This document shows positions 1-8,400 of a stretch of 36,785 bases of DNA, piece after piece (positions within the stretch are counted from its first letter, which is position 1; each line of letters opens with the position of its first letter). The stretch spans positions 1-36,785 of the forward strand of contig JARGOZ010000004.1 in assembly GCA_029213025.1 (NCBI GenBank). The letters are read 5' to 3'. The DNA is from Verrucomicrobiales bacterium. GTDB taxonomy: Bacteria > Verrucomicrobiota > Verrucomicrobiia > Verrucomicrobiales > DEV007. The position numbers were made by a program, and so were the translations under genes. Under the pieces are notes generated by a model. It was given only the letters and a program-made list of their open reading frames with translations. It was not told where the DNA came from and ran no database searches.

Positions 1-857
1 CCCGGATGTTTCTGTTTCGTCTCGGTGATGGTCGGCTGATCGAAACAGTTCTGATTCCGGCTTCTCAATCGATGTTCGGGGAAAAGAGTGATCGCAGAAC
101 TCTGTGTGTTTCCAGCCAGGTAGGGTGCGCTTTTGATTGCAAGTTTTGCGCCTCCGGCCTGGCCGGGTTCACGCGTAATCTCACCTCCGGGGAAATTGTT
201 TCGCAGGTTCTGAAAGCGGAGCAGGAAAGTGGCGAGCGGGTTCAGAACATTGTCTTTATGGGAATGGGCGAGCCGCTCGCGAACTACCGCAATCTTGCCA
301 ACAGCCTCGAAATTTTAAACGCCCCGTGGGGAATCAATATCGGTGCGCGGCGGATGACGGTTTCCACCAGCGGTCTCGCTCCGCAAATTGAGAAACTCGC
401 GATGCTGCCGATGCAAATTCGACTCGCGATATCTCTGCACGGAGCAACCGATGAGGTGAGGGACCGGATCATGCCGGTGAATAAAAAATACCCTCTCAAC
501 CGGTTATTTGAGGCTCTCGATGTGTGGCGCTCCAACAAGAAGCAGAAAATCACTTTTGAATACATCCTCATCGAAGGCGTAAACGACGATCCCGGCCAGG
601 CGAAGATTCTCGCAACCCGGTGTCGCTCCGTGCATGCCAAGGTGAATTTAATTCCCTACAACACCGTTGAAGGGCTGCCGTGGAAGCGGCCTTCGGAAAA
701 TCAGCAAAAGAACTTTCTACGCATCCTTACCGAGGCTGGAGTTCAGGCGACCCTGCGAATCGAAAAGGGTCATGATATCGCCGCCGCCTGCGGGCAGTTG
801 CGTCTTCAGGAGGAGACGAAGGAGGGCATTATAGAGAAAGCTGCGATCAAAGCGTAG
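1..857 (+). CDS. rlmN: 23S rRNA (A2503-C2)/tRNA (A37-C2) methyltransferase RlmN, 5'-truncated
   Basis: Radical-SAM enzyme that methylates C2 of A2503 in 23S rRNA and A37 in some tRNAs, by a ping-pong mechanism using a methylated cysteine. The frame is open to the left edge of the window, so the N-terminal accessory domain is missing; the first ATG (position 6) is internal and not the true start. Visible signatures are the block TLCVSSQVGCAFDCKFC, which holds the cysteine equivalent to E. coli C118 and the three CxxxCxxC cluster ligands, the GMGEPLANY motif, and the C-terminal DIAAACGQLRL, which carries the second catalytic cysteine (E. coli C355). All key residues present are intact. It is convergent with the MEKHLA gene, with 16 nt between them. 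Family assignment is firm. Confidence 0.96.
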   Translation, partial: RMFLFRLGDGRLIETVLIPASQSMFGEKSDRRTLCVSSQVGCAFDCKFCASGLAGFTRNLTSGEIVSQVLKAEQESGERVQNIVFMGMGEPLANYRNLANSLEILNAPWGINIGARRMTVSTSGLAPQIEKLAMLPMQIRLAISLHGATDEVRDRIMPVNKKYPLNRLFEALDVWRSNKKQKITFEYILIEGVNDDPGQAKILATRCRSVHAKVNLIPYNTVEGLPWKRPSENQQKNFLRILTEAGVQATLRIEKGHDIAAACGQLRLQEETKEGIIEKAAIKA

Positions 858-873
858 TTGCGAGAGGATTCCG

Positions 874-1389
874 TTACGAATTTTCTTCGGGCAGAAAATC
901 CCACTCGGAGAAAACTACCGCCTGACCTCTATAGACTTCACCCTCATCAATTACATTCCATACGGTGGCTTTGTGGATTTGGAATCGTTTGCCGGAAGTA
1001 GAGATTCGAACCCCGGTGTAGTTGTCGATGAATCCGTGAGTAGTCACCTCGTAGAGCAGTCGTTCCCGTTCGCTGCGTTCCATCGGCTCGGCAGTCAACC
1101 GTGATGGCATGGTCGTAAATTCTTCCACGGTAGCCTGCCAGAGAGACAGCGCGGTGCGATTGCCGTAGTTCAAAACCGGATCGCTTTCGGTGCCGTGAGA
1201 TGCGATCACGCACGGAGCGTTTTCTACCGCATCGAGCAAACCGGCATCATCCAGGCTGGTCCACTCGTCGCTCCATAATGTCCGGCCGGTAGCTTTCCGG
1301 AAACTTTCAAAAAGCAGGCGAATGTGTTGTTCCTTTTGCTCGTGGGTCATGGTACGAAAAAAGCTGCGCATCATACAATGCGCAGCCAT
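874..1389 (-). CDS. MEKHLA-domain protein
   Basis: Predicted cytoplasmic protein of 171 residues whose body is a MEKHLA domain, a PAS-related fold first noted at the C-terminus of plant HD-ZIP III factors and also found alone in bacteria. The core is seen at roughly residues 60-160: ASHGTESDPVLNYGN, then MPSRLTAEPMERSERERLL, GVRISTSGKRF and ATVWNV. There is no signal peptide, HTH or kinase domain, so ligand and output are unknown. The frame is open up to an ATG at 1482, but that start would overlap the DUF1501 gene by 74 nt; the ATG at 1389 places it 19 nt after that gene's stop and was preferred. No strong ribosome site is visible; an ATG at 1350 is another option. It is the last gene of the minus-strand unit with the PSD1 and DUF1501 genes. 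Confidence 0.8.
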   Translation of the reverse strand: MAAHCMMRSFFRTMTHEQKEQHIRLLFESFRKATGRTLWSDEWTSLDDAGLLDAVENAPCVIASHGTESDPVLNYGNRTALSLWQATVEEFTTMPSRLTAEPMERSERERLLYEVTTHGFIDNYTGVRISTSGKRFQIHKATVWNVIDEGEVYRGQAVVFSEWDFLPEENS

Positions 1390-1408
1390 TTCTGCAGGGA
1401 AAATTGTA

Positions 1409-2674
1409 TTACCCGAAAAGTTCGGTAATTGGCTTTCCTTTACCGCCAAAAGTAAATGGACGCTGGGTAGCGGAGTAGACAACTTCAGAGGTGTCGATGC
1501 CGAGTCCGTATCCGATTGTGGAAAGGAAGTCTTCCGGCTTTACCAGAGGGCCTTTCACTTTCTTACCGGTACCGTCGGTCTCGCTGTAGGCTGTTCCTCC
1601 TTTGATACCGCCTCCGGCGAGAACGCAGGAGTAGGCAGCAGGGAAGTGGTCACGACCATCGTTGATATTAAAATCCGGAGTTCGGCCGAATTCAGTACCG
1701 ATCGCGATAATCGTGGAGTCGAGCAAGCCGCGCTGTTCGAGATCTTTAATCAGACCGGATACAGCCATATCAACAACCGGAACGCGGCTGTTGAGGCTTT
1801 CTCTCAGGCCGATATGCATATCCCATCCTCCGGAGACCACTTCGACAACACGAACACCGTTTTCGATAAGCTTCCGGGCCAGGAGACAGCCTTGACCGAG
1901 TCGTTCCGTTCCATAAAGAGAACTGTCCTCGCCAGATATATCAAAGGCTTTCAACTCATCGCTTTTGAGCAGTTTTGTCGCCTGATCGTAATACTCTACA
2001 TAGGACTCGGGTCCGGTGTATTTGTATTTTTCGATGAACTTCTGACCGAGGCCTTTTGCCATCTTCATCCGGCGATCGAAGCGTTCCTGATTGGTAGTGA
2101 TCGTCGTGTTGGGAACACCTCCTGCAGGATCTGCAATCGGCAGTGGGCTCATGGAAGGATCCAGCCAACCGGCGTTGGAGGTACTTTCCCCGATGATCAC
2201 CGAATCCGGAAGCACTTCGTTTCTTTTACCGAGCATCTTCTCGGCGAAAGGCCCCATGGTCGGGTGGACAATCGTGGCCCTTTTGTTGTACCCGCGGCGC
2301 ATAATATATTCGCCTTCTTCGTGGGCTCCGTTTGTGGAGTTCATCCCCCGAATAACAGCGAGTTTATCTGCCATCTGGGCGAGTTTCGGTAAATTCCCCC
2401 CGAACTTCAGGTCGTCGACTTTTGTATTGAGAGTGGTGGTCGACCCCATCACTGCACTTCCATCGCGTTTCGCGTCAAACGTGTCGAGGTGACTCATTCC
2501 ACCTTTCAGGTAGATGTAGATTAGATTCTTACCTTTGGCCCCTTCCTGGGCCTGGAAGTTCCGCGGTAAAAAGGGAACCGATAAGCTCACTCCGAGAGAG
2601 AGCTTTGCAGTTTTCTCCATAAAATACCGACGGCTCAGGGAATCTTTTCCTGCTAATTCTGCTAGATTCATCAT
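1409..2674 (-). CDS. DUF1501 family protein, Tat-exported (pair 1)
   Basis: Member of the DUF1501 family, related to the sulfatase/alkaline-phosphatase-like fold, abundant in Planctomycetes and Verrucomicrobia. 421 residues. The N-terminus has a twin-arginine motif SRRYFMEK (about residues 14-21) followed by a hydrophobic stretch, so export folded to the periplasm is expected. Family landmarks are IYIYLKGGMSHLDTFDAK early in the mature protein, the GWDMH motif, GTEFGRTP, and a C-terminal GRDHFPAAYSCVLAGGG. The start M-M-N sits 33 nt after the stop of the upstream PSD1 gene on the same strand, consistent with one transcript. Function is not established; co-occurrence with PSD1 proteins suggests they act together on exported substrates, but this is inference. 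Confidence 0.92.
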   Translation of the reverse strand: MMNLAELAGKDSLSRRYFMEKTAKLSLGVSLSVPFLPRNFQAQEGAKGKNLIYIYLKGGMSHLDTFDAKRDGSAVMGSTTTLNTKVDDLKFGGNLPKLAQMADKLAVIRGMNSTNGAHEEGEYIMRRGYNKRATIVHPTMGPFAEKMLGKRNEVLPDSVIIGESTSNAGWLDPSMSPLPIADPAGGVPNTTITTNQERFDRRMKMAKGLGQKFIEKYKYTGPESYVEYYDQATKLLKSDELKAFDISGEDSSLYGTERLGQGCLLARKLIENGVRVVEVVSGGWDMHIGLRESLNSRVPVVDMAVSGLIKDLEQRGLLDSTIIAIGTEFGRTPDFNINDGRDHFPAAYSCVLAGGGIKGGTAYSETDGTGKKVKGPLVKPEDFLSTIGYGLGIDTSEVVYSATQRPFTFGGKGKPITELFG

Positions 2675-2707
2675 GGTTTGTTTTCTGGTTGAGGTTCGCT
2701 GGTTATT

Positions 2708-4789
2708 TTACTGGATGTAGAGAAACTCAGGACTGTTCATGAGAGCCCACGCCAGATCGCTGATGCCTTCATCATCTCCGTAGGAGGTCATCATTTCCCG
2801 CCCGATTTTAAGTTCGTCCGGGGTCGGGTATCGACTCAGAATGGTGAAGAATGTTCCGCGAACTTTGTCATCCGGTCCGTCCAGAACATTGAGATCTTCG
2901 ACGATCTTCGAATATGTTCCGGTCATATTGTCGGTAATCGATCCATTCATAAGAGCCAGAACCTGCGGGACCGATCCGTCATAGTTGTGTTGATCAGTAA
3001 TGATCCTGTCTGACTGTCCGAAGGTGTCGAGTAGCGATGCCGGATCTGCGGGCTGAGCCAGAGCTGACGCCCGCAAATTTTTGTCATCTTTAAAATCAGG
3101 GGAGTGATAATCGCCTTCCGGAGCAACAGCTGCAGCCATTCTCCGACCACGGTAGGAATTCCATGCTTCATAACGGTCCCACAGGTCCGCATTGGAGATG
3201 GTGTGAAAATCCACATTCAGCAGTGTTTTGTAAAATGATCCGTCGCGGCCTTTCTTGGAATCAATTTCCGGACCGTTGGAAAGCAGCATAAGAGAATCCC
3301 ATGCCTGTTCCGCTCTCATTCTCCGGAGAACCGGGCCCGGGAAATAGTAGCCTTTTGTGAAGGAAGGCTCTTCTTCACTCGCTATCGATTGATATGCCCG
3401 TGTATTATAGAGAATCCTCATGAATTCCCGGAGATCGTAATTTACGCGGCGCATCTCACTGGATAGAAAAGCGAGTGTCTGGGGCTGGGAGCAGTTGCGG
3501 ATTTCGTCATCCGTGAAGTCGTTCACCGGCTCGATAATTGCTTTACCGAAAGCGCGGCCCCACATGCGGTTCGCAATAACCAGGGCGAACCTCGGATTTT
3601 CAGGAGCGATCATCCAGTCCCTGAGAGCTTCCCGGCGGGTCTTTCCGCCCATTTTGGCGGCCGGTTTAATTAGCGGTCGAGGGCTGACCACTTCGCCGGG
3701 TTTACCGCCTTTTCCGAGGAAATCCATGGGCAGCTTTGTTTCCATTTCCTCATTGTCATCAACATTCCATGCGAGAGCTTCGACATAATATTTGAACCAG
3801 TTGCTTCGCTGATCTTTCAAATTGATGCCTTTCTGGTTCTCCGCAAAAGAGAGAAACTGGTTTTTCCAACCCGGAGGGGCATTGGGCATTTGAGTGGGGA
3901 GACCTCGTGAGTTGACCATCATCATCTCGTCCGTTTTCTGGGCATAGGCGATAGTTCTCTGGGTATTTCCGAAAAACGCAGCCATCCGGTAGAAGTCCAT
4001 CTGAGCGAGATCGTCATTGAACGGGTGGTCGTGACACTGAGCGCAGGAGATATCCATACCCAGCATTACCTGCCCGAAGTTGGCAAAGGCATCGAATTCC
4101 ATGCCGGTATCGCGAAGCAGGAACCCGGCGGCCGGGTTGTGGCCAACGTTTCCTTTCGCGAGCAGCATTTCGCTGACCATTTTGTGGTAGGGGGTATTGG
4201 CAGCCAGTTGGTCTCTCCACCATTGGGTGTAAGGTTCCATCCGGATTCCCCGGTCGAATGTATCATCATGAAGGCGATACATGTCGGCGAAATAGTTGAA
4301 AAGATGGGAGGCGTAGCCAGGGTGGAGCAGCAGTTCGTCGATCAAAGCCTGGCGCTTGTCTTCCCGTGGGTTGAGCGCGAAATCCATGAACTCTTTGCGG
4401 GTCGGGATTCGTCCAATGATATCGAGGTAAACCCTGCGCACAAACAAGTCATCAGGAAGAGGATCATTGAACGATTTGTAACCGTTTTTTGCGAGAGTGG
4501 TAGCTAGGAGGCTGTCGATTTTCCGTGCAGAAGCTACCGTGAATGAATCATCGCCAATCCGGTCGAGGCGCTGAGCGGCTTCCCGGTCGGCTTTGACGAA
4601 CCGACTGCTTGGAACAACGATCTCGGATCCGTTGCGCATTTTAAATTTGAAGTTTTCACCCTCGATACCGAGGAAGATTGCCTGCATTTTTTTTCCGTCG
4701 GTGCTCGTCCAGGTTCTTGCCTGAAGGGGACTAATGAGAGAAAAACAAAAGCAGAGTGTGGTGATTGTAAGAAAAAACTGTCTTTTCAT
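2708..4789 (-). CDS. SHD1 + DUF1549/DUF1553 (PSD1-type) secreted protein (pair 1)
   Basis: Exported protein of 693 residues, starting with a clear signal peptide (MKRQFFLTITT..., cleavage near ...PLQA). Residues about 25-73 form an SHD1 (SLA1 homology 1) domain, with TWTSTDGKKMQAIFLGI and IVVPSSRF. Next comes DUF1549 (about 90-300), with LFVRRVYLDIIGRIPT and a single CxxCH at C249/C252/H253 inside CAQCHDHPFND, a possible c-type heme site. DUF1553 follows (about 385-670), with NPRFALVIANRMWGRAFG and RRMRAEQAWD. Unlike the two other PSD1 proteins of this window it has no N-terminal cytochrome-like domain and no LamG domain. It heads the minus-strand unit with DUF1501 and MEKHLA genes. The biochemical role of the family is unproven. 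Confidence 0.92.
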   Translation of the reverse strand: MKRQFFLTITTLCFCFSLISPLQARTWTSTDGKKMQAIFLGIEGENFKFKMRNGSEIVVPSSRFVKADREAAQRLDRIGDDSFTVASARKIDSLLATTLAKNGYKSFNDPLPDDLFVRRVYLDIIGRIPTRKEFMDFALNPREDKRQALIDELLLHPGYASHLFNYFADMYRLHDDTFDRGIRMEPYTQWWRDQLAANTPYHKMVSEMLLAKGNVGHNPAAGFLLRDTGMEFDAFANFGQVMLGMDISCAQCHDHPFNDDLAQMDFYRMAAFFGNTQRTIAYAQKTDEMMMVNSRGLPTQMPNAPPGWKNQFLSFAENQKGINLKDQRSNWFKYYVEALAWNVDDNEEMETKLPMDFLGKGGKPGEVVSPRPLIKPAAKMGGKTRREALRDWMIAPENPRFALVIANRMWGRAFGKAIIEPVNDFTDDEIRNCSQPQTLAFLSSEMRRVNYDLREFMRILYNTRAYQSIASEEEPSFTKGYYFPGPVLRRMRAEQAWDSLMLLSNGPEIDSKKGRDGSFYKTLLNVDFHTISNADLWDRYEAWNSYRGRRMAAAVAPEGDYHSPDFKDDKNLRASALAQPADPASLLDTFGQSDRIITDQHNYDGSVPQVLALMNGSITDNMTGTYSKIVEDLNVLDGPDDKVRGTFFTILSRYPTPDELKIGREMMTSYGDDEGISDLAWALMNSPEFLYIQ

Positions 4790-4815
4790 AATAACTCTGG
4801 TTCTCAGTCTTAATT

Positions 4816-4844
4816 TACATACCCAAAATAACTGATTTTGTCAC
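4816..4844 (-). promoter_or_regulatory. Possible sigma-70-type promoter for the minus-strand PSD1/DUF1501/MEKHLA unit
   Basis: Reading the minus strand, GTGACA (4844-4839, five of six to TTGACA) and TATGTA (4821-4816) are separated by 17 nt and lie about 27 nt before the ATG at 4789. The -10 match is poor, so this is a weak call from spacing and position. Confidence 0.3.
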
Positions 4845-4869
4845 GAGAAAACGCCTCGTATAGCGCGAT

Positions 4870-4924
4870 TGTACCCTGTTGGATGTGACACTGTACCCTG
4901 TTAGATGGTGGGTCACACCCTGTT
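4870..4924 (+). repeat. 22-bp-period repeat array, locus A (3 units, third degenerate)
   Basis: TGTACCCTGTT occurs at 4870-4880 and 4892-4902; a degraded copy CACACCCTGTT lies at 4914-4924. The starts are exactly 22 bp apart. It sits upstream of the minus-strand PSD1 gene and outside any convincing gene. The left flank (TAGCGCGAT) is nearly identical to that of locus B at 12376, and the bases after the second core (AGATGG) match those after the last core at locus E. Confidence 0.9.
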
Positions 4925-5002
4925 GTGTTACGTAAGATGCAGGCGGTAAGCGTGGTATGGAGCTGTTTGCTTATCCTGAGTCTGAAATGTCAGTTGGCCG
5001 GA

Positions 5003-5129
5003 TTATTCCCTGCCTTCAGTAATGATGCGGTATTTCAGCAATTCCTTTTCGGGCACGATATGCATCGCTTCGGCCATAGTTGCTTCGAAGATGAACCGGT
5101 AAAATTCCGGGGGGAAATCGTAATTTCAT
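5003..5129 (-). pseudogene. Short decayed coding fragment, frameshifted after its start
   Basis: On the minus strand a 40-codon open stretch ends at TAA 5003-5005 and reads like real protein (...PPEFYRFIFEATMAEAMH... ending ...YRIITEGRE), with codon use like the neighbouring genes. It has no start codon in frame: an upstream TGA lies directly before it. The nearest ATG (5129) begins MK in another frame, and removal of a single T after ATGAAA would join it to the open stretch, giving a product of about 42 residues. A run of six C lies nearby. I do not recognise the family. It may be a broken small gene, a sequencing error in one, or chance. Confidence 0.35.
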
Positions 5130-5137
5130 GTACGGAA

Positions 5138-5164
5138 AAAGACATCAGCTTTCGCGATGTCTTT
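5138..5164. terminator. Bidirectional hairpin terminator candidate
   Basis: Perfect 9-bp inverted repeat AAAGACATC (5138-5146) and GATGTCTTT (5156-5164) with a 9-nt loop. On the plus strand it is followed by CCGGTTTTTATTT, and on the minus strand the 3' arm ends in a T-run. It lies 38 nt after the stop of the small ORF at 5203-5295 and would terminate that transcript. Confidence 0.55.
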
Positions 5165-5202
5165 CCGGTTTTTATTTAGTTCTGATTTTACTTTGCAAGT
5201 AA

Positions 5203-5295
5203 TCACTCATTGGAGATGCCGATAGAAATGAGAACAGTATTGGTTGAACTGCTCATAATTCCGGTAAGTAAAAGTATAAACAAAAACTTTCGCAT
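5203..5295 (-). CDS. Candidate 30-residue small membrane or secreted peptide
   Basis: On the minus strand an ATG at 5295 follows GGAGA with a 5-nt spacing, one of the better ribosome sites in this window. It opens a 30-codon ORF beginning MRKFLFILLLTGIMSS and ending ISIGISNE, then TGA. The product has two N-terminal positive residues followed by about nine hydrophobic residues, like a short signal or membrane anchor. A hairpin terminator follows at 5138-5164. Ribosome site, hydrophobic start and terminator together support a small gene, although the length is near what chance allows. I do not recognise the family and no partner is evident. Nothing else convincing is seen between 5296 and 5459. 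Confidence 0.4.
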   Translation of the reverse strand: MRKFLFILLLTGIMSSSTNTVLISIGISNE

Positions 5296-5459
5296 CACAA
5301 TCTCCAGGAGGTAGGGGCATTGTGAGTCATGCCGTTTGGGAAAAAACGAGTCTGTTGCAAATTTTTTAGAGGTTCCGTTATTTACTATGGAGTGGAGTAA
5401 AAATGTGGCGTAATTCCCAGGTTGCCTTCGAAACGGGTGGAGTGGACTGGTATCCTGTT

Positions 5460-8400
5460 ATGCGTTTACTAATTGCTGCAGCTTTCTTTGTCTTTTCCCT
5501 GTCCGTGCTTACTGCCGCAGATTTTTCTCTTCATGAGGAGATCACAGCGGCCAAACCGGTCGCTCACTGGTCTTTTGAAGATTCAATCGAAGAGTCAAAA
5601 AATCGAGGGGTGATGAGTGGGCCGGTTGCTCCGGAATACCCCTTCTTGCCAAAAGAAAACAGGGCGCTGCGTCTGCAAAACGGCGGGCGTATTCAAATTC
5701 CGGATACGGGTGACAGATCGCTATACGATTTTGATAACGGGGATGAAATTACCGTCGAAGCGATGGTTAATCCGGTGAAATTGAATGGGCAGGCTTCGAT
5801 ATTGTGCAAAGGTCGCACCTACAACAAGGGCTTTGCTACGACAAATCAAAACTGGGCCTTTCGGCTTCGCTCAGTAGGCGGGAGCGCCGGGTTGAACTTT
5901 CTGTTTCATAGTCGTTCATCGGACGGGAAGCCGGGTGAATGGCACCGCTGGACGTCGAAGACCGGGGTTGGAGTCGATACGGGCTGGCACCATGTCGCGT
6001 TCACCTATCGCTTCGGTGAGCCGGAATCCATTCGCGGCTACATCGACGGAAAAGAGGTTAAAGGAACCTGGGATATGGGTGGCGCAACAAAAGCTGCACC
6101 GGTAGTGGATAACGACGAGGTGTGGATTGGTTCAATGATGGCCGGAAATATCGGCAATTCTTTTAACGGAGGGCTGGATGATATTGCGTTGTATCGCCGA
6201 ATCATTTCCGGCGCGGAAATGAAGACCAGATACAAAAGAATCGACCCTCCGCTCGTTCTTCCGCAGGCTGTTCCAGGGAAATTACACCTCTCGCTTCATG
6301 CACCCCTGACCGATCATGTGAATTTTCCGAAACGAATCAAACCCGCTGTGGCGACATGGGAACAAAGCGCGATGGGATTTATCCGGATCCCGACAAAATT
6401 TGACGACTGGGGCGTGCGCGAAGACTGGGGAACGGCGGCTTTGGTCCGGGCTGTGACGGAAATAGAACTCGAGCCCGGCGAATACGAGTTCCTAGCTCGA
6501 AGCCGCGGGATTGCGCGGCTGTTCATCGACGGCGAGAAGATTCTCGATTTTCCCAGAGCAAAGCGCGGCGGCGGTGCGCACAACCACGTGGCACCGGTAC
6601 CGGAAGTGCCAAGGGAGGGGATGCGCCCTCCTGCGATGGATGATATCGAGAAAATAGCGTCTTTCGTCAGTAAGGGAGGAAAACATACCGTGGTCTTCGA
6701 TGTCATGGTCGGCGGCAACAAACTTCGCCTCGAGTTTGGCGAAGGCTGCGTCGCCATTGCAGAAAAGGGCGGAATGTTTCGATTGCTGGGCCCCAAACCA
6801 GGCCCGGAATTAACTGACGACGGCTGGGAAAGTTTTGCTGAGAAAACAGGGGCGGAACTTCATGAACTGGATCAAAACAGGCGCCGGGATTCTGATCTGC
6901 AGAAGGAGTACTGGAAAAACAGACACGCCCTGGCGGTTAAGCATCTGGTGAAAAGTAAAACAACCGGTGGTTCGATCGATAAATTTATCGAAGCGAGGAT
7001 AGATCATGCCCGGAAAAATTCAGGGCCGGCTGATTCCTTCTTCAACAGGCAAGTCCGTCCAGTATTCGCGGAACATTGCTACCGGTGCCACGGCGAAAAA
7101 GAAAAGGGCGATTTGAACCTCCAAAACCGGGAGAGTGTGCTCGCAGGCGGGGAATCCGGTATTCCGGCGGTGGTTCCGGGGGATCCGCACGAAAGCTTTT
7201 TGATAGAGCTGGTGGAGGAAAGTGCCGGTGATGAAAAAATGCCGCCAACCGGCGAGGGACTTACAGATTCAGAGCGTGCGATTCTGGTAAAATGGATCAA
7301 ACAGGGAGCCCGAATGGATAAACCCTTCATCGATGTGGGCGAGGTGTCCGGAGTGGTGGATGATTTGACCTTCCTGCGCCGGGTTTGGATCGATACGGTG
7401 GGCGTGGCTCCCCCTTTGGATGTGGTCCGATCGTTTCAGGCAGATACCGACCCGGAAAAGAGGTCGAAAATGATTTCCAAACTGCTTAACGAAGATCGCT
7501 GGGCCGACAACTGGGTGGGCTACTGGCAGGATGTGCTGGCGGAAAATCCGAATTTGCTGAAGCCGAATTTGAATAATACAGGTCCTTTTCGCTATTGGAT
7601 TCTCGAATCGATTCACGACAATAAGCCTCTCGACCGGTTCGCCACCGAGCTGATTTCGATGCGCGGCAGTACATGGGGCGGTGGCGCGTCCGGTTTCAGT
7701 GTAGCTTCGCAAAACGATGTTCCGATGGCGGCAAAAGCCCACATCATAGGGACAGCATTTCTCGGGGTCGATATGAAGTGTGCCCGTTGTCATGATGCTC
7801 CCTACCACGAAACCACCCAGCAGGATTTGTTCGAAATGGCGGCGATGCTGAAGAGGAATGATATCAAGGTTCCCTCGACCAGCAGTGTCCCTGCTTCCTT
7901 TTTTGAACACGTCCAAAAAGGCGGTCGGGAGTCTTTGATTGAAGTCACTCTACAGATTGGAGCGACGGTGAAACCGGAATGGCCGTTTGCAGAGTTGGTA
8001 TCGGAAATACCCGAAGAGGTTTTACAAAGTGAAGGTGATTTGAGAGAGTTGATCGGAGCCGAGGTTACTTTTTCCCGTCGTTTTGCTGAGGTCATAGCAA
8101 ACCGGATCTGGAAACGGTTTATGGGGGCTGGACTGGTGGAAAAAGTCGATGACTGGGAAGGTCGAAAACCGAGTGATCCGGAGTTGCTGTCATTTCTCGC
8201 TGACGAATTAATCCGCTGCGGCTATGACCTGAAAACATTTTCCAGCCTGATTTTACATTCTAAAGCGTACCAGCGAAAAGCTATTGATGTCCCAACGAAT
8301 CTCGTCGATGCCGAACGGTTTTTTGAGGGGCCTTATCGTCGCCGGATGACTGCTGAACAGGTTGTCGATAATGCCTGGCATACGGCGCAAAGGGAAATGG

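Noticed and set aside
1322..2392. Plus-strand open frame of 356 codons
   Set aside because: It is antisense to the well-supported DUF1501 gene, and its translation has no recognisable features.
4870..4924. The 22-bp array as a CRISPR or integration site
   Set aside because: The repeated core is only 11 bp, there are no spacers of CRISPR size and no cas or integrase genes are nearby.
4925..5179. Plus-strand open frame of 84 codons in the gap
   Set aside because: Its sequence is the complement of the coding-like minus-strand fragment and it has no ribosome site.
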